Assembly: GCF_040276085.1 (NCBI RefSeq)
Contig: NZ_JBELOK010000005.1
Coordinates: 186,001-250,000 of the forward strand
DNA length: 64,000 nucleotides
Direction of reading: 5' to 3'
DNA from: Castellaniella sp040276085
GTDB lineage: Bacteria > Pseudomonadota > Gammaproteobacteria > Burkholderiales > Burkholderiaceae_B
The notes under the pieces are model-generated. The model saw only the letters and a program-made list of their open reading frames with translations. It was not told where the DNA came from and searched no databases. Of this stretch, positions 33,089 to 42,668 are shown piece by piece (the stretch's first letter is position 1; the number at the start of each line of letters is the position of its first letter). The position numbers were made by a program, and so were the translations under genes.

Positions 33089-34054
33089 TCAGAAATTACG
33101 TCGGAGGTCCATGCCTTTGTACAGGCTGGCAACCTCGGAGGCGTAACCGTTAAACGGCTGGGTGGGAATCCGCGACGCAAAGAACCCGCTGCCTATCCGG
33201 CGTTCGGTTTCCTGGCTCCATCGCGGGTGTGGCACGGCCGGGTTTACGTTGGCGTAAAAGCCATATTCTTGCGGGGCCGCCTGCATCCATGCCGTAAGCG
33301 GCGGAGTGGATTGCAGATGAATACGCACCAGTGACTTGGCCGATTTAAAGCCGTATTTCCAGGGGATGATGACGCGCAGCGGTGCACCGTTTTGGGCAGG
33401 CAGCTCGCGGCCATAGACGCCGAACGTCAGCAAGGTAAGTGGATGCATGGCTTCGTCCATGCGCAGGCCCTCGGTGTAGGGCCAGTTAAGGATGCCCTGG
33501 CGCACGCCCGGCATCACATCAGGCTGTAAGACGGTGGTAAACACCACATAGCGGGCTTCTTCGGTGGGCTCGGCTTTCTTCAACAGATGCGACAGCGAAT
33601 ACCCAATCCAGGGGATCACCATCGACCAGGCCTCGACGCAGCGCAACCGGTAAATACGCTCTTCCATCGGCGCCAGGTGGCGAAGCGCATCAATATCCAG
33701 CGTCAGTGGCTTTCTGACTGCGCCATCCACCTGAACAGCCCAAGGGGTCAGCTGCATGCGTCCTGCGTTCTCGGCGGGGTCTCCCTTGCCGGTACCAAAC
33801 TCATAAAAATTATTGTAGGTGGTGATGTCGCTCCAGCGATTGACGATTTCGTCGGTAGACCAGCGCTGCGATGGCGTCGCTGCCAATTTGGGCCCGAAGG
33901 GCTCGGTGTCCGGGGCAGCCTTGGCCGACACCGCACCTGCAGCCAGCAAGGCCGGCGCACTGACGGCAGCACGCAACCACTGCCGCCTGGATTGCCAGAC
34001 AGACTCGGGGGTGATTTCTGACGCCACTGGGTAATTTTTCCTGAAACCGTGCAT
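33089..34054 (-). CDS. msrP: MsrP, periplasmic methionine sulfoxide reductase, molybdopterin-binding
   Basis: This 321-residue protein starts with a twin-arginine signal (SRRQWLRAA, Arg23-Arg24) and a hydrophobic stretch to an AKA site near residue 46, so it is exported folded by Tat. The catalytic region RLRCVEAW has the molybdenum-ligand Cys139, and the later WKYGFKSAK segment matches the family. It reduces methionine sulfoxide in periplasmic proteins with electrons from MsrQ, encoded immediately downstream. Confidence 0.94.
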   Translation of the reverse strand: MHGFRKNYPVASEITPESVWQSRRQWLRAAVSAPALLAAGAVSAKAAPDTEPFGPKLAATPSQRWSTDEIVNRWSDITTYNNFYEFGTGKGDPAENAGRMQLTPWAVQVDGAVRKPLTLDIDALRHLAPMEERIYRLRCVEAWSMVIPWIGYSLSHLLKKAEPTEEARYVVFTTVLQPDVMPGVRQGILNWPYTEGLRMDEAMHPLTLLTFGVYGRELPAQNGAPLRVIIPWKYGFKSAKSLVRIHLQSTPPLTAWMQAAPQEYGFYANVNPAVPHPRWSQETERRIGSGFFASRIPTQPFNGYASEVASLYKGMDLRRNF

Positions 34055-34236
34055 GGTGAGCCTCCTGGGGCATACCGCACAAGCGCCTATAAACCAGCCA
34101 ACAAACCAAAAACCTGCAACTGTTACGCGCTTAAATGCTTTAACCCTTTACATTCTAGCCATACAGGTTCTGCAACCCAAGTACTTTGGTGTAGCCTAGC
34201 GTAGGACTTTTGTTATCTCATCAAGGAAATTACCAG

Positions 34237-35808
34237 ATGCCTGTGCTGGCCATTTCTCGCATCACGCTTCGGCGGCTGGTCCTGAGCCTGTCCATGGGCA
34301 GCGTACTGGTCATGCTGATTTTGGGCGGTGCAGGAATCTATAGCATCCAGCGCACCCAATTGATGGACGACACACTGGCGTCCAATCAGGCGTTTGCACA
34401 AAAGCTGGCCGCCTCCGCCTCCGATTTGCTGACGCAGGCTCAAAGCGATCTGGCCTATTCTGCCAAACAGATCACCCAATCCGGAATGAACCCCACCGTG
34501 ATGCAGATAGAAGCCGATCATCTGCATCTGCAGGGCGCAAAATTTCAATCCGTGTTGATCACCAGTGCACAAGGCATCATTCTGGCCATTTCACCCGAGA
34601 CACTCAAGGTGTCCGGCCACAAGGTACCAGCTGTCGACCCACAAACAGCGGCCCTGAGAAAGAAGACACCCACCATCAGCAAACCCTTTACGACGATGCT
34701 GGGCAATCTGGCCATCCTGCTGACACACCCCTTGTATTCACCCCAGAACCAGTACCTGGGTTATCTGGCTGGTACGGTGTATTTGAAGGCTGACGGGGGC
34801 CTGTCCCGTCTGATCAGACAGCATTATTTTCATAATGACACCTATGTGTATCTGGTGGATAGTTCCCGGCGCCTGCTTTACCACCCAGATCCCAATCGCC
34901 TGGGCACCATCGTGGGTACCAACCCGGTAGTCACCGCGGTCCTGAGCGGGCAAACCGGTGCTGAACGCATCACCAACAGCCAGGGGGTCGACATGCTGGC
35001 AGGCTATGCCTACATCCCAGATGCCAAGTGGGGCGTGGTGGTGCAGCGCCCTACAGAGGTCACCCTGGAAAAGCTCAGCACGCTGATGCAAAGGGTCATG
35101 TGGCTATCCCTGCTGCCAGTGCTCTTGCTGCTGGCGGCACTCTGGTTTCTATCTACTTGGATCTCCCGGCCTTTGCGGGCACTATCCCATATCGTGCAAA
35201 CCGGATACGATGGCAATGCGGCCGAGCGCATTCGGTCGGTACGCTGCTGGTACTCCGAGGCACAGCGCCTGCAAAAGGCTTTGCTGGCAGGCACAGACAC
35301 CGTTGTCTCGCGCCTGAGCCAACTGCGCGAGGAAGCCTACCAGGATCCACTCACCGGCCTGGGCAACCGAAGAGGACTGGACATCGCCTTGCAGGCGCTT
35401 GAAAGCACCGGGCAGGCGTTTTCTGTGCTAGCCCTGGATATCGACTTTTTCAAGCGCATCAACGACCGCTACGGGCATGACGTGGGTGACCAGGTGATCA
35501 GGCAAACGGGCGAGCTGATGCGCTCGCAGGCCCGCGATGACGACTCTTTGTTTCGGATGGGCGGAGAAGAATTTTTAACCTTGCTGCCTGGCACCCCTGT
35601 GGACAGTGCACTGACCATCGCCGAACGCTTGCGCGCGGCTGTTGAAGCATCTCCCCTGCTGCCTGAGGAACGCGTGACCATCTCTATTGGCGTAGCGGCC
35701 TGGAAGCCGGAAGGTACCCGCGACGTGGCAGATACTCTGAAGGATGCCGATCTGGCCCTGTACCAGGCCAAGCAGCATGGCCGCAACCGGGTAGAAAAAG
35801 CAGCGTAA
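34237..35808 (+). CDS. Diguanylate cyclase with periplasmic sensor domain
   Basis: The ATG at 34237 has AAGGA 10 bases upstream and gives 523 residues. A first transmembrane helix (LVLSLSMGSVLVMLILGGAGIYSI) is followed by a dCache-type sensor (about 45-280), a second helix (MWLSLLPVLLLLAALWFLS) and a linker. A C-terminal GGDEF domain has an intact active site GGEEF at residues 442-446. RDDD five residues before GG fits the RxxD inhibitory site, so it should make cyclic di-GMP and be product-inhibited. The ligand sensed is unknown. Confidence 0.92.
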   Translation: MPVLAISRITLRRLVLSLSMGSVLVMLILGGAGIYSIQRTQLMDDTLASNQAFAQKLAASASDLLTQAQSDLAYSAKQITQSGMNPTVMQIEADHLHLQGAKFQSVLITSAQGIILAISPETLKVSGHKVPAVDPQTAALRKKTPTISKPFTTMLGNLAILLTHPLYSPQNQYLGYLAGTVYLKADGGLSRLIRQHYFHNDTYVYLVDSSRRLLYHPDPNRLGTIVGTNPVVTAVLSGQTGAERITNSQGVDMLAGYAYIPDAKWGVVVQRPTEVTLEKLSTLMQRVMWLSLLPVLLLLAALWFLSTWISRPLRALSHIVQTGYDGNAAERIRSVRCWYSEAQRLQKALLAGTDTVVSRLSQLREEAYQDPLTGLGNRRGLDIALQALESTGQAFSVLALDIDFFKRINDRYGHDVGDQVIRQTGELMRSQARDDDSLFRMGGEEFLTLLPGTPVDSALTIAERLRAAVEASPLLPEERVTISIGVAAWKPEGTRDVADTLKDADLALYQAKQHGRNRVEKAA

Positions 35809-35846
35809 AAAAAATTGGCCACAAATGAAGCGACCACAAACGTAAA

Positions 35847-35868
35847 GGCCCCGCCTTTTGGCGGGGCC
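35847..35868. terminator. Bidirectional hairpin between convergent genes
   Basis: A perfect 9-bp GC stem (35847-35855 with 35860-35868) with loop TTTT lies between the diguanylate cyclase and the oppositely directed M14 gene. On the minus strand it is followed by TTT. A second small stem with CTTCGC/GCGAAG arms lies near 35915-35930. Confidence 0.7.
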
Positions 35869-36002
35869 CTACTGCCACTGGGGCAGTTGCACTGCACGGG
35901 GGCAGTGCGTTGTCTTCGCTTTGAGGCGAAGAATCGCTACCTACTGGGGTAACGGTTTCAGTATAGGCACCTCAATCCAGGAAGGCAAGATCAGTATTTA
36001 CC

Positions 36003-36929
36003 CTAGGGCGCTTGGTGCGCCAGTACGTAGTCAAGCGCCGCACACACTGCCGCCATTTGTGCGGCATTGCAGATCTCGGGGGTAGCCCGGGGGCTGTCCG
36101 GATAGACTTCGGTGGTGGTTTTATACAAGGCCGCAGTGATGCCCGCGCACAGCCCCAAAGACCCCAGAGCGTAACGAATTACGCCGGGCGCCACAGCGGC
36201 AGAGCCGATGATTTCGCCTCGGTGATCGGCGGAGGCGATATGGGTAATCTGTGCGACCGCATCAATGATGGCCTGCTGGAACGCAGGCTGCGGGGCCGCT
36301 TCGTCATCCACCAGATAAAAGCCGTCCGGGATGCTGCCGGGTTTCCAGGCAAGCCCGTCCCGGGCCGCCAACGCCGGCCGGAACTCGGTTTCGTCAGAAT
36401 CGGTGGTTTCGTGCAGGTCGATGTGCATGCATACCCGATGCGCCAGGGGCGCCACCAGGCGCATCACCGCCGCAGCCTCGGCAGAGGGACTATTTGCCCT
36501 GAACGAGCGGTTGGGGTCAATCGCATCCGGGTTCCAGCGATGAATCCGCTCGAAGCCCCACGGGCTGACACACGGGAGGATCAGGAGATCCACTTGCCCC
36601 TGATAAGCCTGGGCCCGCTGTGCGGCAAACTGCAACGCCCCCATGACGCCACTGGTCTCATAGCCATGCACGCCACCTGTCACCAGCGCGAGAGGCCGCG
36701 TATCCTGCCAGCCCTTGCTGCGCAAGGCCATCAGAGGGTAAAGATCGGGCGGGTAATCCAGCTGCCCATACTGTTCTACATCAAACGCGGGGCGTAATGC
36801 GTCAACAGCCGCCAGCACTTGGCTGGCATAGCTGCGCTGGCGATGCTGGCGTGCACGCCACGCCTCACGTTCTGTCTGGCCCCACGCTTGTCCGGGGGTA
36901 CCTATCGGATAAGAGGACATCAACATCAC
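36003..36929 (-). CDS. M14-family zinc metallopeptidase/deacylase-like protein
   Basis: Around 308 residues; several alternative starts (36929, 36926, 36920) are possible and no clear Shine-Dalgarno decides. The zinc-binding pattern GGVHGYETSG, a downstream LPCVSPWGFERIHRWNPDAIDPNR segment and MHIDLHETTDSDETEF match the M14/AspA-SuccG deacylase family. It has no signal peptide, so it acts in the cytoplasm. The substrate (peptide or acylated amino acid) cannot be told from sequence. Confidence 0.78.
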   Translation of the reverse strand: MMLMSSYPIGTPGQAWGQTEREAWRARQHRQRSYASQVLAAVDALRPAFDVEQYGQLDYPPDLYPLMALRSKGWQDTRPLALVTGGVHGYETSGVMGALQFAAQRAQAYQGQVDLLILPCVSPWGFERIHRWNPDAIDPNRSFRANSPSAEAAAVMRLVAPLAHRVCMHIDLHETTDSDETEFRPALAARDGLAWKPGSIPDGFYLVDDEAAPQPAFQQAIIDAVAQITHIASADHRGEIIGSAAVAPGVIRYALGSLGLCAGITAALYKTTTEVYPDSPRATPEICNAAQMAAVCAALDYVLAHQAP

Positions 36930-37148
36930 TTATAGTGTGAACAAGAGAAACAGTGTAATCCGCCAGCGGGCGCGCCGGATGCGCCTGGCCCCACCGGAAG
37001 ATGTGAGACGATGTTGCCGTACCCACCGGCAGGTGGAGCGCTGTACAGCCGCGCCAGCCGTGCCCAGGAACGTAACCACTGGACACCTTGTGCGCGCGCC
37101 AATTTGCTATAAACCAAGGTGTCTCGCCCTTGTTTGCCGGATCCCACC

Positions 37149-37400
37149 ATGACTGTCCAAACCCTTGGCCGCTGTGGCCTGCTCTTAACCGTACTGCTGC
37201 TTTCCGCATGCTCGTCAACCTCCTCGTCACAGTGGATGTCCCCTGAAGAGGCAAGCCAGGCCAATACCAGCACACGCTGCTCATGGCTGTTTGGCAGTTG
37301 CGGCTACGAAGGCTCCTACGAGCCCGGTGAAGCGGTGTATGCAGAACAGGAAGCCGCCCGCCTGAACCGTGCGCAGCTTTCGCGCCTTAAAGGGTTTTAG
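37149..37400 (+). CDS. Small predicted lipoprotein
   Basis: The ATG at 37149 gives 83 residues with a lipoprotein signal (LLLTVLLLSAC, lipobox LSAC), a Ser-rich linker and a short mature part containing two further Cys (CSWLFGSCGYEG) that could pair. Envelope location is clear; function is not. It precedes the glutamate-synthase-like gene by 106 bases on the same strand. The 220 bp between it and the M14 gene hold no recognisable gene. Confidence 0.7.
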   Translation: MTVQTLGRCGLLLTVLLLSACSSTSSSQWMSPEEASQANTSTRCSWLFGSCGYEGSYEPGEAVYAEQEAARLNRAQLSRLKGF

Positions 37401-37506
37401 GTATTCGTCAGGCGCGGCCTCCTACACTCATCATTAAACAGACACTGGCCGCCCCGCTTATCAGACAATAAAAATGGATCGGGCCGCCAGCCAAAAAGGA
37501 GGCCAG

Positions 37507-39147
37507 ATGCCAGACAGAATCATCCGCAACATTGTTCCTCTGCTTGCCCTGCTGCTGACACTGCTTTGCTTTGTCCTGGGCATTACCCTCAATGCGGCCT
37601 GGTTTTGGCCGCTTGTCATTTTTGTGCCTGTGCTGCTCCTGGGCATCTACGATCATTTCCAGCGGGGTTGGACAATTACCCGCAATTACCCGGTTGCCGC
37701 GCGGATACGCTGGTTTTTTTACACGCTGCGGCCATTTCTGCGGGCCTACCTGGTAGAAGACGACATCCACGGCACACCGTTTTCTTTCAAGGCACGCAAT
37801 CTGGTGCATGAACGTGCCCGCGGGCGTACGGACACCCAGCCGTTTGGCACCGAGCTTGATACGGATTCGGCCAAATACGAATGGTTTGCGCACTCGATTG
37901 CACCCGAGCCCAACCCGGATCAATCTCCCCGGGTGCAGGTAGGCACCGAGCAGGCATCCAAACCCTATTCGGCCTCTTTGTTCAACATCTCTGCCATGAG
38001 CTTTGGCGCACTGTCAGCCAATGCGGTTCGGGCGCTGAATCTGGGTGCCAGAGAAGGCAACTTCTATCACGACACGGGCGAAGGCGGCCTCAGCCAATAT
38101 CACCTTGAGCACGGGGGTGATCTGGTATGGGAGCTGGGCTCTGGCTACTTTGGTGCACGAGACAAAACAGGACATTTCAGTCCCGATGCGTTTGCCGACA
38201 ACGCCACCCGCAACACCGTGAAAATGACGGAAATCAAACTGAGCCAGGGAGCCAAGCCCGGCCACGGCGGCTTGTTGCCTGCCGCCAAGGTCAGCGAAGA
38301 AATTGCCCGCGTGCGCCAGGTGCCGGCGCACCAGGATTGTCTCAGCCCCGCTGGGCATTCCGCGTTTTCAACACCCATCGAGCTGATGGAGTTTGCCGCC
38401 CGGATGCGCGAGCTATCAGGAGGCAAGCCGGTGGGCATCAAGTTGTGCATTGGCCAGATGCACGAACCCTTTGCCCTGATGAAGGCCATCCTTGAAACAG
38501 AAATCCTGCCCGATTTTATCGTGGTGGACGGCGGCGAAGGCGGCACCGGTGCTGCACCACAAGAGCTCTCTGATTGGGTAGGCATGCCCTTGATGGAGGG
38601 CCTGGTGGTGATGCGCAACGCCCTGGTGGGCTGTGGCCTGAAAGACAAAATCCGGCTGGTGGCCAGTGGCAAGATTTACTCTGGCATGGGCATGGCCAAC
38701 ACACTTGCCCAAGGTGCCGACTGGTGCAACGCAGCGCGTGCCTTTATGTTTTCGATTGGCTGCATTCAGGCCCAGCGCTGCCATCTGGGCACCTGCCCCA
38801 CCGGCATCACCACGCAAGACCCCCACCGCCAGCGTGGGCTGATCCCCGAGGTTCAGGGCAAGCGGGCAGCACGGTTTCATGCCGAAACACTGAAATCTCT
38901 GGCCCATATCATGTCGGCCGTTGGCGTCCAGCATCCGCGCGACTTGCGGCCTCATATGCTGATGCACCGGGTGGGCCCCGGCAAGGCTTTGCCAATCGAC
39001 GAAATCAAGGTGTTTCTACCGCCAAAGGCATTGCTTGAAGCACCTGACGACACAATTTATGCCGACTGGTGGCACGCCGCCAGCGCCAGCACGTTTCGGC
39101 CAGTGCGCGAGGTGCGGATCAAACCGACGCAAGCGCATAGCCTGTAA
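37507..39147 (+). CDS. Membrane-anchored FMN-binding glutamate synthase-like protein
   Basis: The ATG at 37507 follows AAGGAGG (37496-37502), so it is preferred over 37474. The 546-residue product has two N-terminal transmembrane helices (LLALLLTLLCFVLGITL; WFWPLVIFVPVLLLGIY). The domain that follows matches the central/FMN part of glutamate synthase: SAMSFGALS, FYHDTGEGGLSQYH, KPGHGGLLP, DFIVVDGGEGGTGAAP, the FMN-loop GKIYSGMG, and the Cys cluster CIQAQRCHLGTCP that binds an iron-sulfur cluster. The glutaminase domain is absent, so it is not a normal GOGAT. The electron acceptor and substrate are unknown. Confidence 0.85.
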   Translation: MPDRIIRNIVPLLALLLTLLCFVLGITLNAAWFWPLVIFVPVLLLGIYDHFQRGWTITRNYPVAARIRWFFYTLRPFLRAYLVEDDIHGTPFSFKARNLVHERARGRTDTQPFGTELDTDSAKYEWFAHSIAPEPNPDQSPRVQVGTEQASKPYSASLFNISAMSFGALSANAVRALNLGAREGNFYHDTGEGGLSQYHLEHGGDLVWELGSGYFGARDKTGHFSPDAFADNATRNTVKMTEIKLSQGAKPGHGGLLPAAKVSEEIARVRQVPAHQDCLSPAGHSAFSTPIELMEFAARMRELSGGKPVGIKLCIGQMHEPFALMKAILETEILPDFIVVDGGEGGTGAAPQELSDWVGMPLMEGLVVMRNALVGCGLKDKIRLVASGKIYSGMGMANTLAQGADWCNAARAFMFSIGCIQAQRCHLGTCPTGITTQDPHRQRGLIPEVQGKRAARFHAETLKSLAHIMSAVGVQHPRDLRPHMLMHRVGPGKALPIDEIKVFLPPKALLEAPDDTIYADWWHAASASTFRPVREVRIKPTQAHSL

Positions 39148-39250
39148 GCATCCTGTTTAACGGTTGGCCAACCCCTGCCTGCCACCACAAGCCGACTGTA
39201 AACACGCGGCAAACATGCTCAGGGCAGCGCGCCGCAAGCCCTATTTATTT

Positions 39251-39277
39251 TAAACTTTATCGATTCAGCGCCGTTAA
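39251..39277 (+). promoter_or_regulatory. Sigma-28 (FliA)-type promoter before the chemoreceptor
   Basis: TAAA at 39251-39254, exactly 15 nt, then GCCGTTAA at 39270-39277 match the TAAA-N15-GCCGATAA consensus at all but one position. It lies 44 bp before the chemoreceptor ATG, as expected for a late flagellar-class gene. Confidence 0.75.
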
Positions 39278-39321
39278 ACGGGTTTTCCGCGCATCTGGGC
39301 ACTCCGGCCCAATCCCACATC

Positions 39322-40908
39322 ATGACTCTCAAAACCCGCACACTGGCCAGCATGGCCTTTGTCCTGGCCTGCTGCGTGCTTGCCCTGGGCCTGGCCCTTA
39401 CGGGCATGCAAAGTGCCAAAAACCGTTTTATTTCGTTTGTGGACACCGATCAGCAGGTACTGCAAAACACCACCACGCTATATGCGCAAGGCCTGCAAAT
39501 CGGGCAAGCCTTACGTAATATTGTGCTCAATCCGGATGACGAAAAGGCAGTTACCAACCTCAATACGGCCGTAGCCAAGTTTCACGAGGTGATGGACAGC
39601 AGCCGCGAACTGGCCACCCGGGTGCCGGGGTTGGACGAACGCCTGCAACTGATTGCCAACGTGCAGGCCAAACGCGAACCCATCCTGAAAAAAACCTCGG
39701 AGCTGGCGCGTGAGAACCGCGATACAGCCGCCACCTATCTGCAAGAAAACGACACGCCCACCTGGCGCGAGATGCGCGGCCCGTTGCGCGAGCTGATTCA
39801 GGCAAAATCAGCACAGGTGGAAACCACTAAAAACGAAATGGTGAGCTTTACCGAAGACATGTTTTTCTGGAGTCTTGCTCTGGCAGTGCTGGCTGTCGTG
39901 CTTAGCATCGTGGCAGCGCTACACCTCACCCGCAGCATCATGAAGCAGCTGGGAGCAGAACCCGCAGAAGCAGCACGGGTGATGCAAAAAATTGCCCAGG
40001 GCGACCTCGCCGTCAATATCAAGGAGGATACGCGAAACACCCGCAGCCTCGTGCACGCGATCAGCACCATGCAAACAGGCCTGGCGGCCGTGGTTAGCCG
40101 GGTGCGCGCGGGGGCAGGGGCGATTGCGTCGGCGTCCCGCCAGATTGCCGCGGGTAACAGCGATCTGTCGGCACGTACAGAAGAGCAAGCCAGCTCTTTG
40201 CAAGAAACGGCTGCTTCAATGGAAGAGCTGACCTCCACTGTCAAGCAAAACAGCGAAAACGCACGACAGGCCAACCAACTGGCCGTGACAGCATCCGACG
40301 TTGCCAAGCGCGGTGGCGCCGTCGTGCAAGAAGTGCTGGACATGATGAACGCCATTGATCATTCTGCAAAAAAAATTGGTGAAATCATCGGCGTGATTGA
40401 CAGCATCGCGTTTCAAACCAATATCCTGGCACTCAATGCTGCAGTAGAAGCCGCAAGGGCGGGCGAGCAAGGACGCGGATTTGCCGTGGTGGCCAGCGAA
40501 GTCCGGGCTCTGGCACAGCGATCCGCCACTGCAGCCAAAGAAATCAAGGCCCTGATTGGTGAATCGGTGCAACAAGCCGAAGCCGGTGCCACCCTGGCGG
40601 GCGATGCAGGCAACACGATGCGGGAAATCGTGGACAGTGTGAAGCGGGTGGCCGATATCGTGGGCGAGATCTCAGTGGCCAGCAACGAGCAAACTTCCGG
40701 CATCGAACAGGTAAACCTTGCCATCGGCCAAATGGACAGCGTGACCCAGCAAAATGCGGCCCTGGTTGAAGAAGCCGCGGCCGCCTCGATGGCCATGCAA
40801 GAGCAGGCTGCCGAGCTTGAGCGTATTGTGTCGGTGTTCCAACTGCATCCGTCTGAAACCGTGACAGACCACACGACCAGGATCGGCTATGCTGGGCCAG
40901 CAGCGTAA
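39322..40908 (+). CDS. Methyl-accepting chemotaxis protein
   Basis: This 528-residue receptor has an N-terminal transmembrane helix, a four-helix-bundle-type periplasmic sensor to about residue 175, a second transmembrane helix (FFWSLALAVLAVVLSIVAALHL, from about 179), a HAMP domain and a long cytoplasmic signalling hairpin with the conserved tip GVIDSIAFQTNILALNAAVEAARAGEQG. The C-terminus lacks an NWETF-type CheR/CheB-binding peptide. The sigma-28 promoter supports expression with flagella. The ligand is unknown. Confidence 0.94.
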   Translation: MTLKTRTLASMAFVLACCVLALGLALTGMQSAKNRFISFVDTDQQVLQNTTTLYAQGLQIGQALRNIVLNPDDEKAVTNLNTAVAKFHEVMDSSRELATRVPGLDERLQLIANVQAKREPILKKTSELARENRDTAATYLQENDTPTWREMRGPLRELIQAKSAQVETTKNEMVSFTEDMFFWSLALAVLAVVLSIVAALHLTRSIMKQLGAEPAEAARVMQKIAQGDLAVNIKEDTRNTRSLVHAISTMQTGLAAVVSRVRAGAGAIASASRQIAAGNSDLSARTEEQASSLQETAASMEELTSTVKQNSENARQANQLAVTASDVAKRGGAVVQEVLDMMNAIDHSAKKIGEIIGVIDSIAFQTNILALNAAVEAARAGEQGRGFAVVASEVRALAQRSATAAKEIKALIGESVQQAEAGATLAGDAGNTMREIVDSVKRVADIVGEISVASNEQTSGIEQVNLAIGQMDSVTQQNAALVEEAAAASMAMQEQAAELERIVSVFQLHPSETVTDHTTRIGYAGPAA

Positions 40909-40935
40909 CCCTCTATAAACGTTCTCACTGGTTTT

Positions 40936-42615
40936 ATGGCTCAACCCTCGGTATTTACCCATTGCACAACCCGGGGCAAAGGCCGCTACTCCACCAGAAC
41001 ATGGGTGCTGGTTGCAGTGCTGATGCTGGCAGGCTGTGCCAGCCTGCCAGAACACGTCAAACGCCCAGTTTCACACGCACTCGAAAACCCCGCCGGCACA
41101 ACACTGGGCCAACTGGCCAACCAGAAGCGGCCAAGCCAGGTCAACGACGCTCGATCGGGGTTTGCATTGCTAGCTTCGCCCAACGCAGCATTTGCGGGCC
41201 GTTTGGCACTGACACAAGACGCCAGCAAAACACTGGATATTCAGTACTACTCCATCCACCTCGACCCCACCGTCATCAGCCTGCTGGCAGCCATCCGGCA
41301 GGCGGCACAACGCGGTGTCCGCGTGCGCATCCTGCTGGACGATTTCAACAGTGTTGGTCACGACGCCCAAGTCATGCAGATGGCCGGCGTGCCAGGCATC
41401 GAGATGCGCATGTTCAACCCCCTGCCGGGTAATCGTGGCTCGGGCCTGGTACGGGCATTGACGTCTTTACACGACTTCAAGCGGATTCAGCATCGCATGC
41501 ACAACAAGGCCTATATCGCAGACAACGCCTGGGGAATTATCGGCGGCCGCAATCTGGGTGACCGATACTTTGGGACAGCCGAGGGTGAGGACTTCATCGA
41601 TATGGACGTGCTGGCAGCAGGCCCGGTGGTGCGTGGCCTGTCAGCCAGCTTCGACCGCTACTGGAATAACCCCCTGGCCTATCCGGTTGAATCGCTGATT
41701 ACCCCAAAAGCGCTTAAACAACTGCACAACGCCACCGCACCGGCACCAAACGACACCACGCAAAAACAGCCTCTGGATGGCAGCACCAAACAGCCCGCCA
41801 ATCCCGCAGTAGCACCCTCTGCCACCGGGGATGCCCTGCTTGTAGAGGCGGACGCCAAACAGCCCCCACCCTTGCCTGCTGCACTGGATCTGAAAAAACT
41901 GCCCCTGACATGGGCCGCGGCCGGCCTGTTGGTAGACAGCCCGTTAAAACTGGTGCCTGATGACGCCCAGGACACCCCCGAGGACACCGTCATTGACGGC
42001 TTACTGTCATTATTAAGTACTGCGCAGCATGACGTACTGATCGTTTCACCCTATTTTGTACCAGGCGAAGAAATGATGGCCGTATTTACAACCCTCAAAA
42101 AGCGGGGCGTGCGTGTCCAGGTGCTCACCAACTCGCTGGCCTCCACCGATGCCCTGTTGGCGCAGATCGGCTACGCCCGGCATCGCAAGGCGCTGCTCAA
42201 GAGCGGGCTTGAGCTTTACGAAGTGAAAGCCCATGAACGCGCCCAGGTACGCGACACCATGCTCGGTTCACAGAATTCGGGCTCGCGCGCATCCCTGCAC
42301 GCCAAGCTGGTGATTGTGGACGACCGGGTAATCGGCATCGGATCCATGAACCTGGATCTGCGATCCAAGCTGCAAAACACCGAGATTGCCCTGGTGATCC
42401 GCAGTCCCGCTTTGGCGCGGCAAGCGGCCAAACAGGTCCACGACGTCATCCATGCCGGCGCATGGAAGCTGTCGCTGACACCCGATGGCCGCGTGCAATG
42501 GCACGCACTACCCCAAGACCAGCAGCCGGTGCTTGATCATGACCCCGACACCAGTGCCTGGCTACGCTTTCTGGCCAAGCTGCTAAGCCCGCTGACACCC
42601 GACGAGATGCTGTAG
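40936..42615 (+). CDS. Phospholipase D-family lipoprotein
   Basis: This 559-residue protein has a lipoprotein signal ending in the lipobox LAGC (WVLVAVLMLAGCAS), so it is envelope-located. Two HKD motifs form the active site: H189 (HNKAYIADN) and H455 (HAKLVIVDD), each followed by a GG or GS and Asn. They define phosphatidyl transferase or hydrolase enzymes. A low-complexity Pro/Ala/Thr/Gln insert (about residues 265-310) sits between the two halves. Cardiolipin synthase-like activity or phospholipid hydrolysis are both possible. Confidence 0.85.
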   Translation: MAQPSVFTHCTTRGKGRYSTRTWVLVAVLMLAGCASLPEHVKRPVSHALENPAGTTLGQLANQKRPSQVNDARSGFALLASPNAAFAGRLALTQDASKTLDIQYYSIHLDPTVISLLAAIRQAAQRGVRVRILLDDFNSVGHDAQVMQMAGVPGIEMRMFNPLPGNRGSGLVRALTSLHDFKRIQHRMHNKAYIADNAWGIIGGRNLGDRYFGTAEGEDFIDMDVLAAGPVVRGLSASFDRYWNNPLAYPVESLITPKALKQLHNATAPAPNDTTQKQPLDGSTKQPANPAVAPSATGDALLVEADAKQPPPLPAALDLKKLPLTWAAAGLLVDSPLKLVPDDAQDTPEDTVIDGLLSLLSTAQHDVLIVSPYFVPGEEMMAVFTTLKKRGVRVQVLTNSLASTDALLAQIGYARHRKALLKSGLELYEVKAHERAQVRDTMLGSQNSGSRASLHAKLVIVDDRVIGIGSMNLDLRSKLQNTEIALVIRSPALARQAAKQVHDVIHAGAWKLSLTPDGRVQWHALPQDQQPVLDHDPDTSAWLRFLAKLLSPLTPDEML

Positions 42616-42619
42616 TCAG

Positions 42620-42658
42620 CCCCGGCACAACCTTGGGGCAAGCCCCAGGCAGCCGGGG
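42620..42658. terminator. Nested GC hairpin between convergent genes
   Basis: The outer arms CCCCGGC (42620-42626) and GCCGGGG (42652-42658) pair perfectly and enclose a second stem, GGGGC/GCCCC (42635-42639 with 42642-42646). There is no U-run on the plus strand, so termination is likely but unproven; the position between oppositely directed genes fits. Confidence 0.5.
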
Positions 42659-42668
42659 TGATACGGCT

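Noticed and set aside
36930..37148. A riboswitch or small RNA before the lipoprotein gene
   Set aside because: Some GC-rich stems can be drawn but no known riboswitch core is recognisable.
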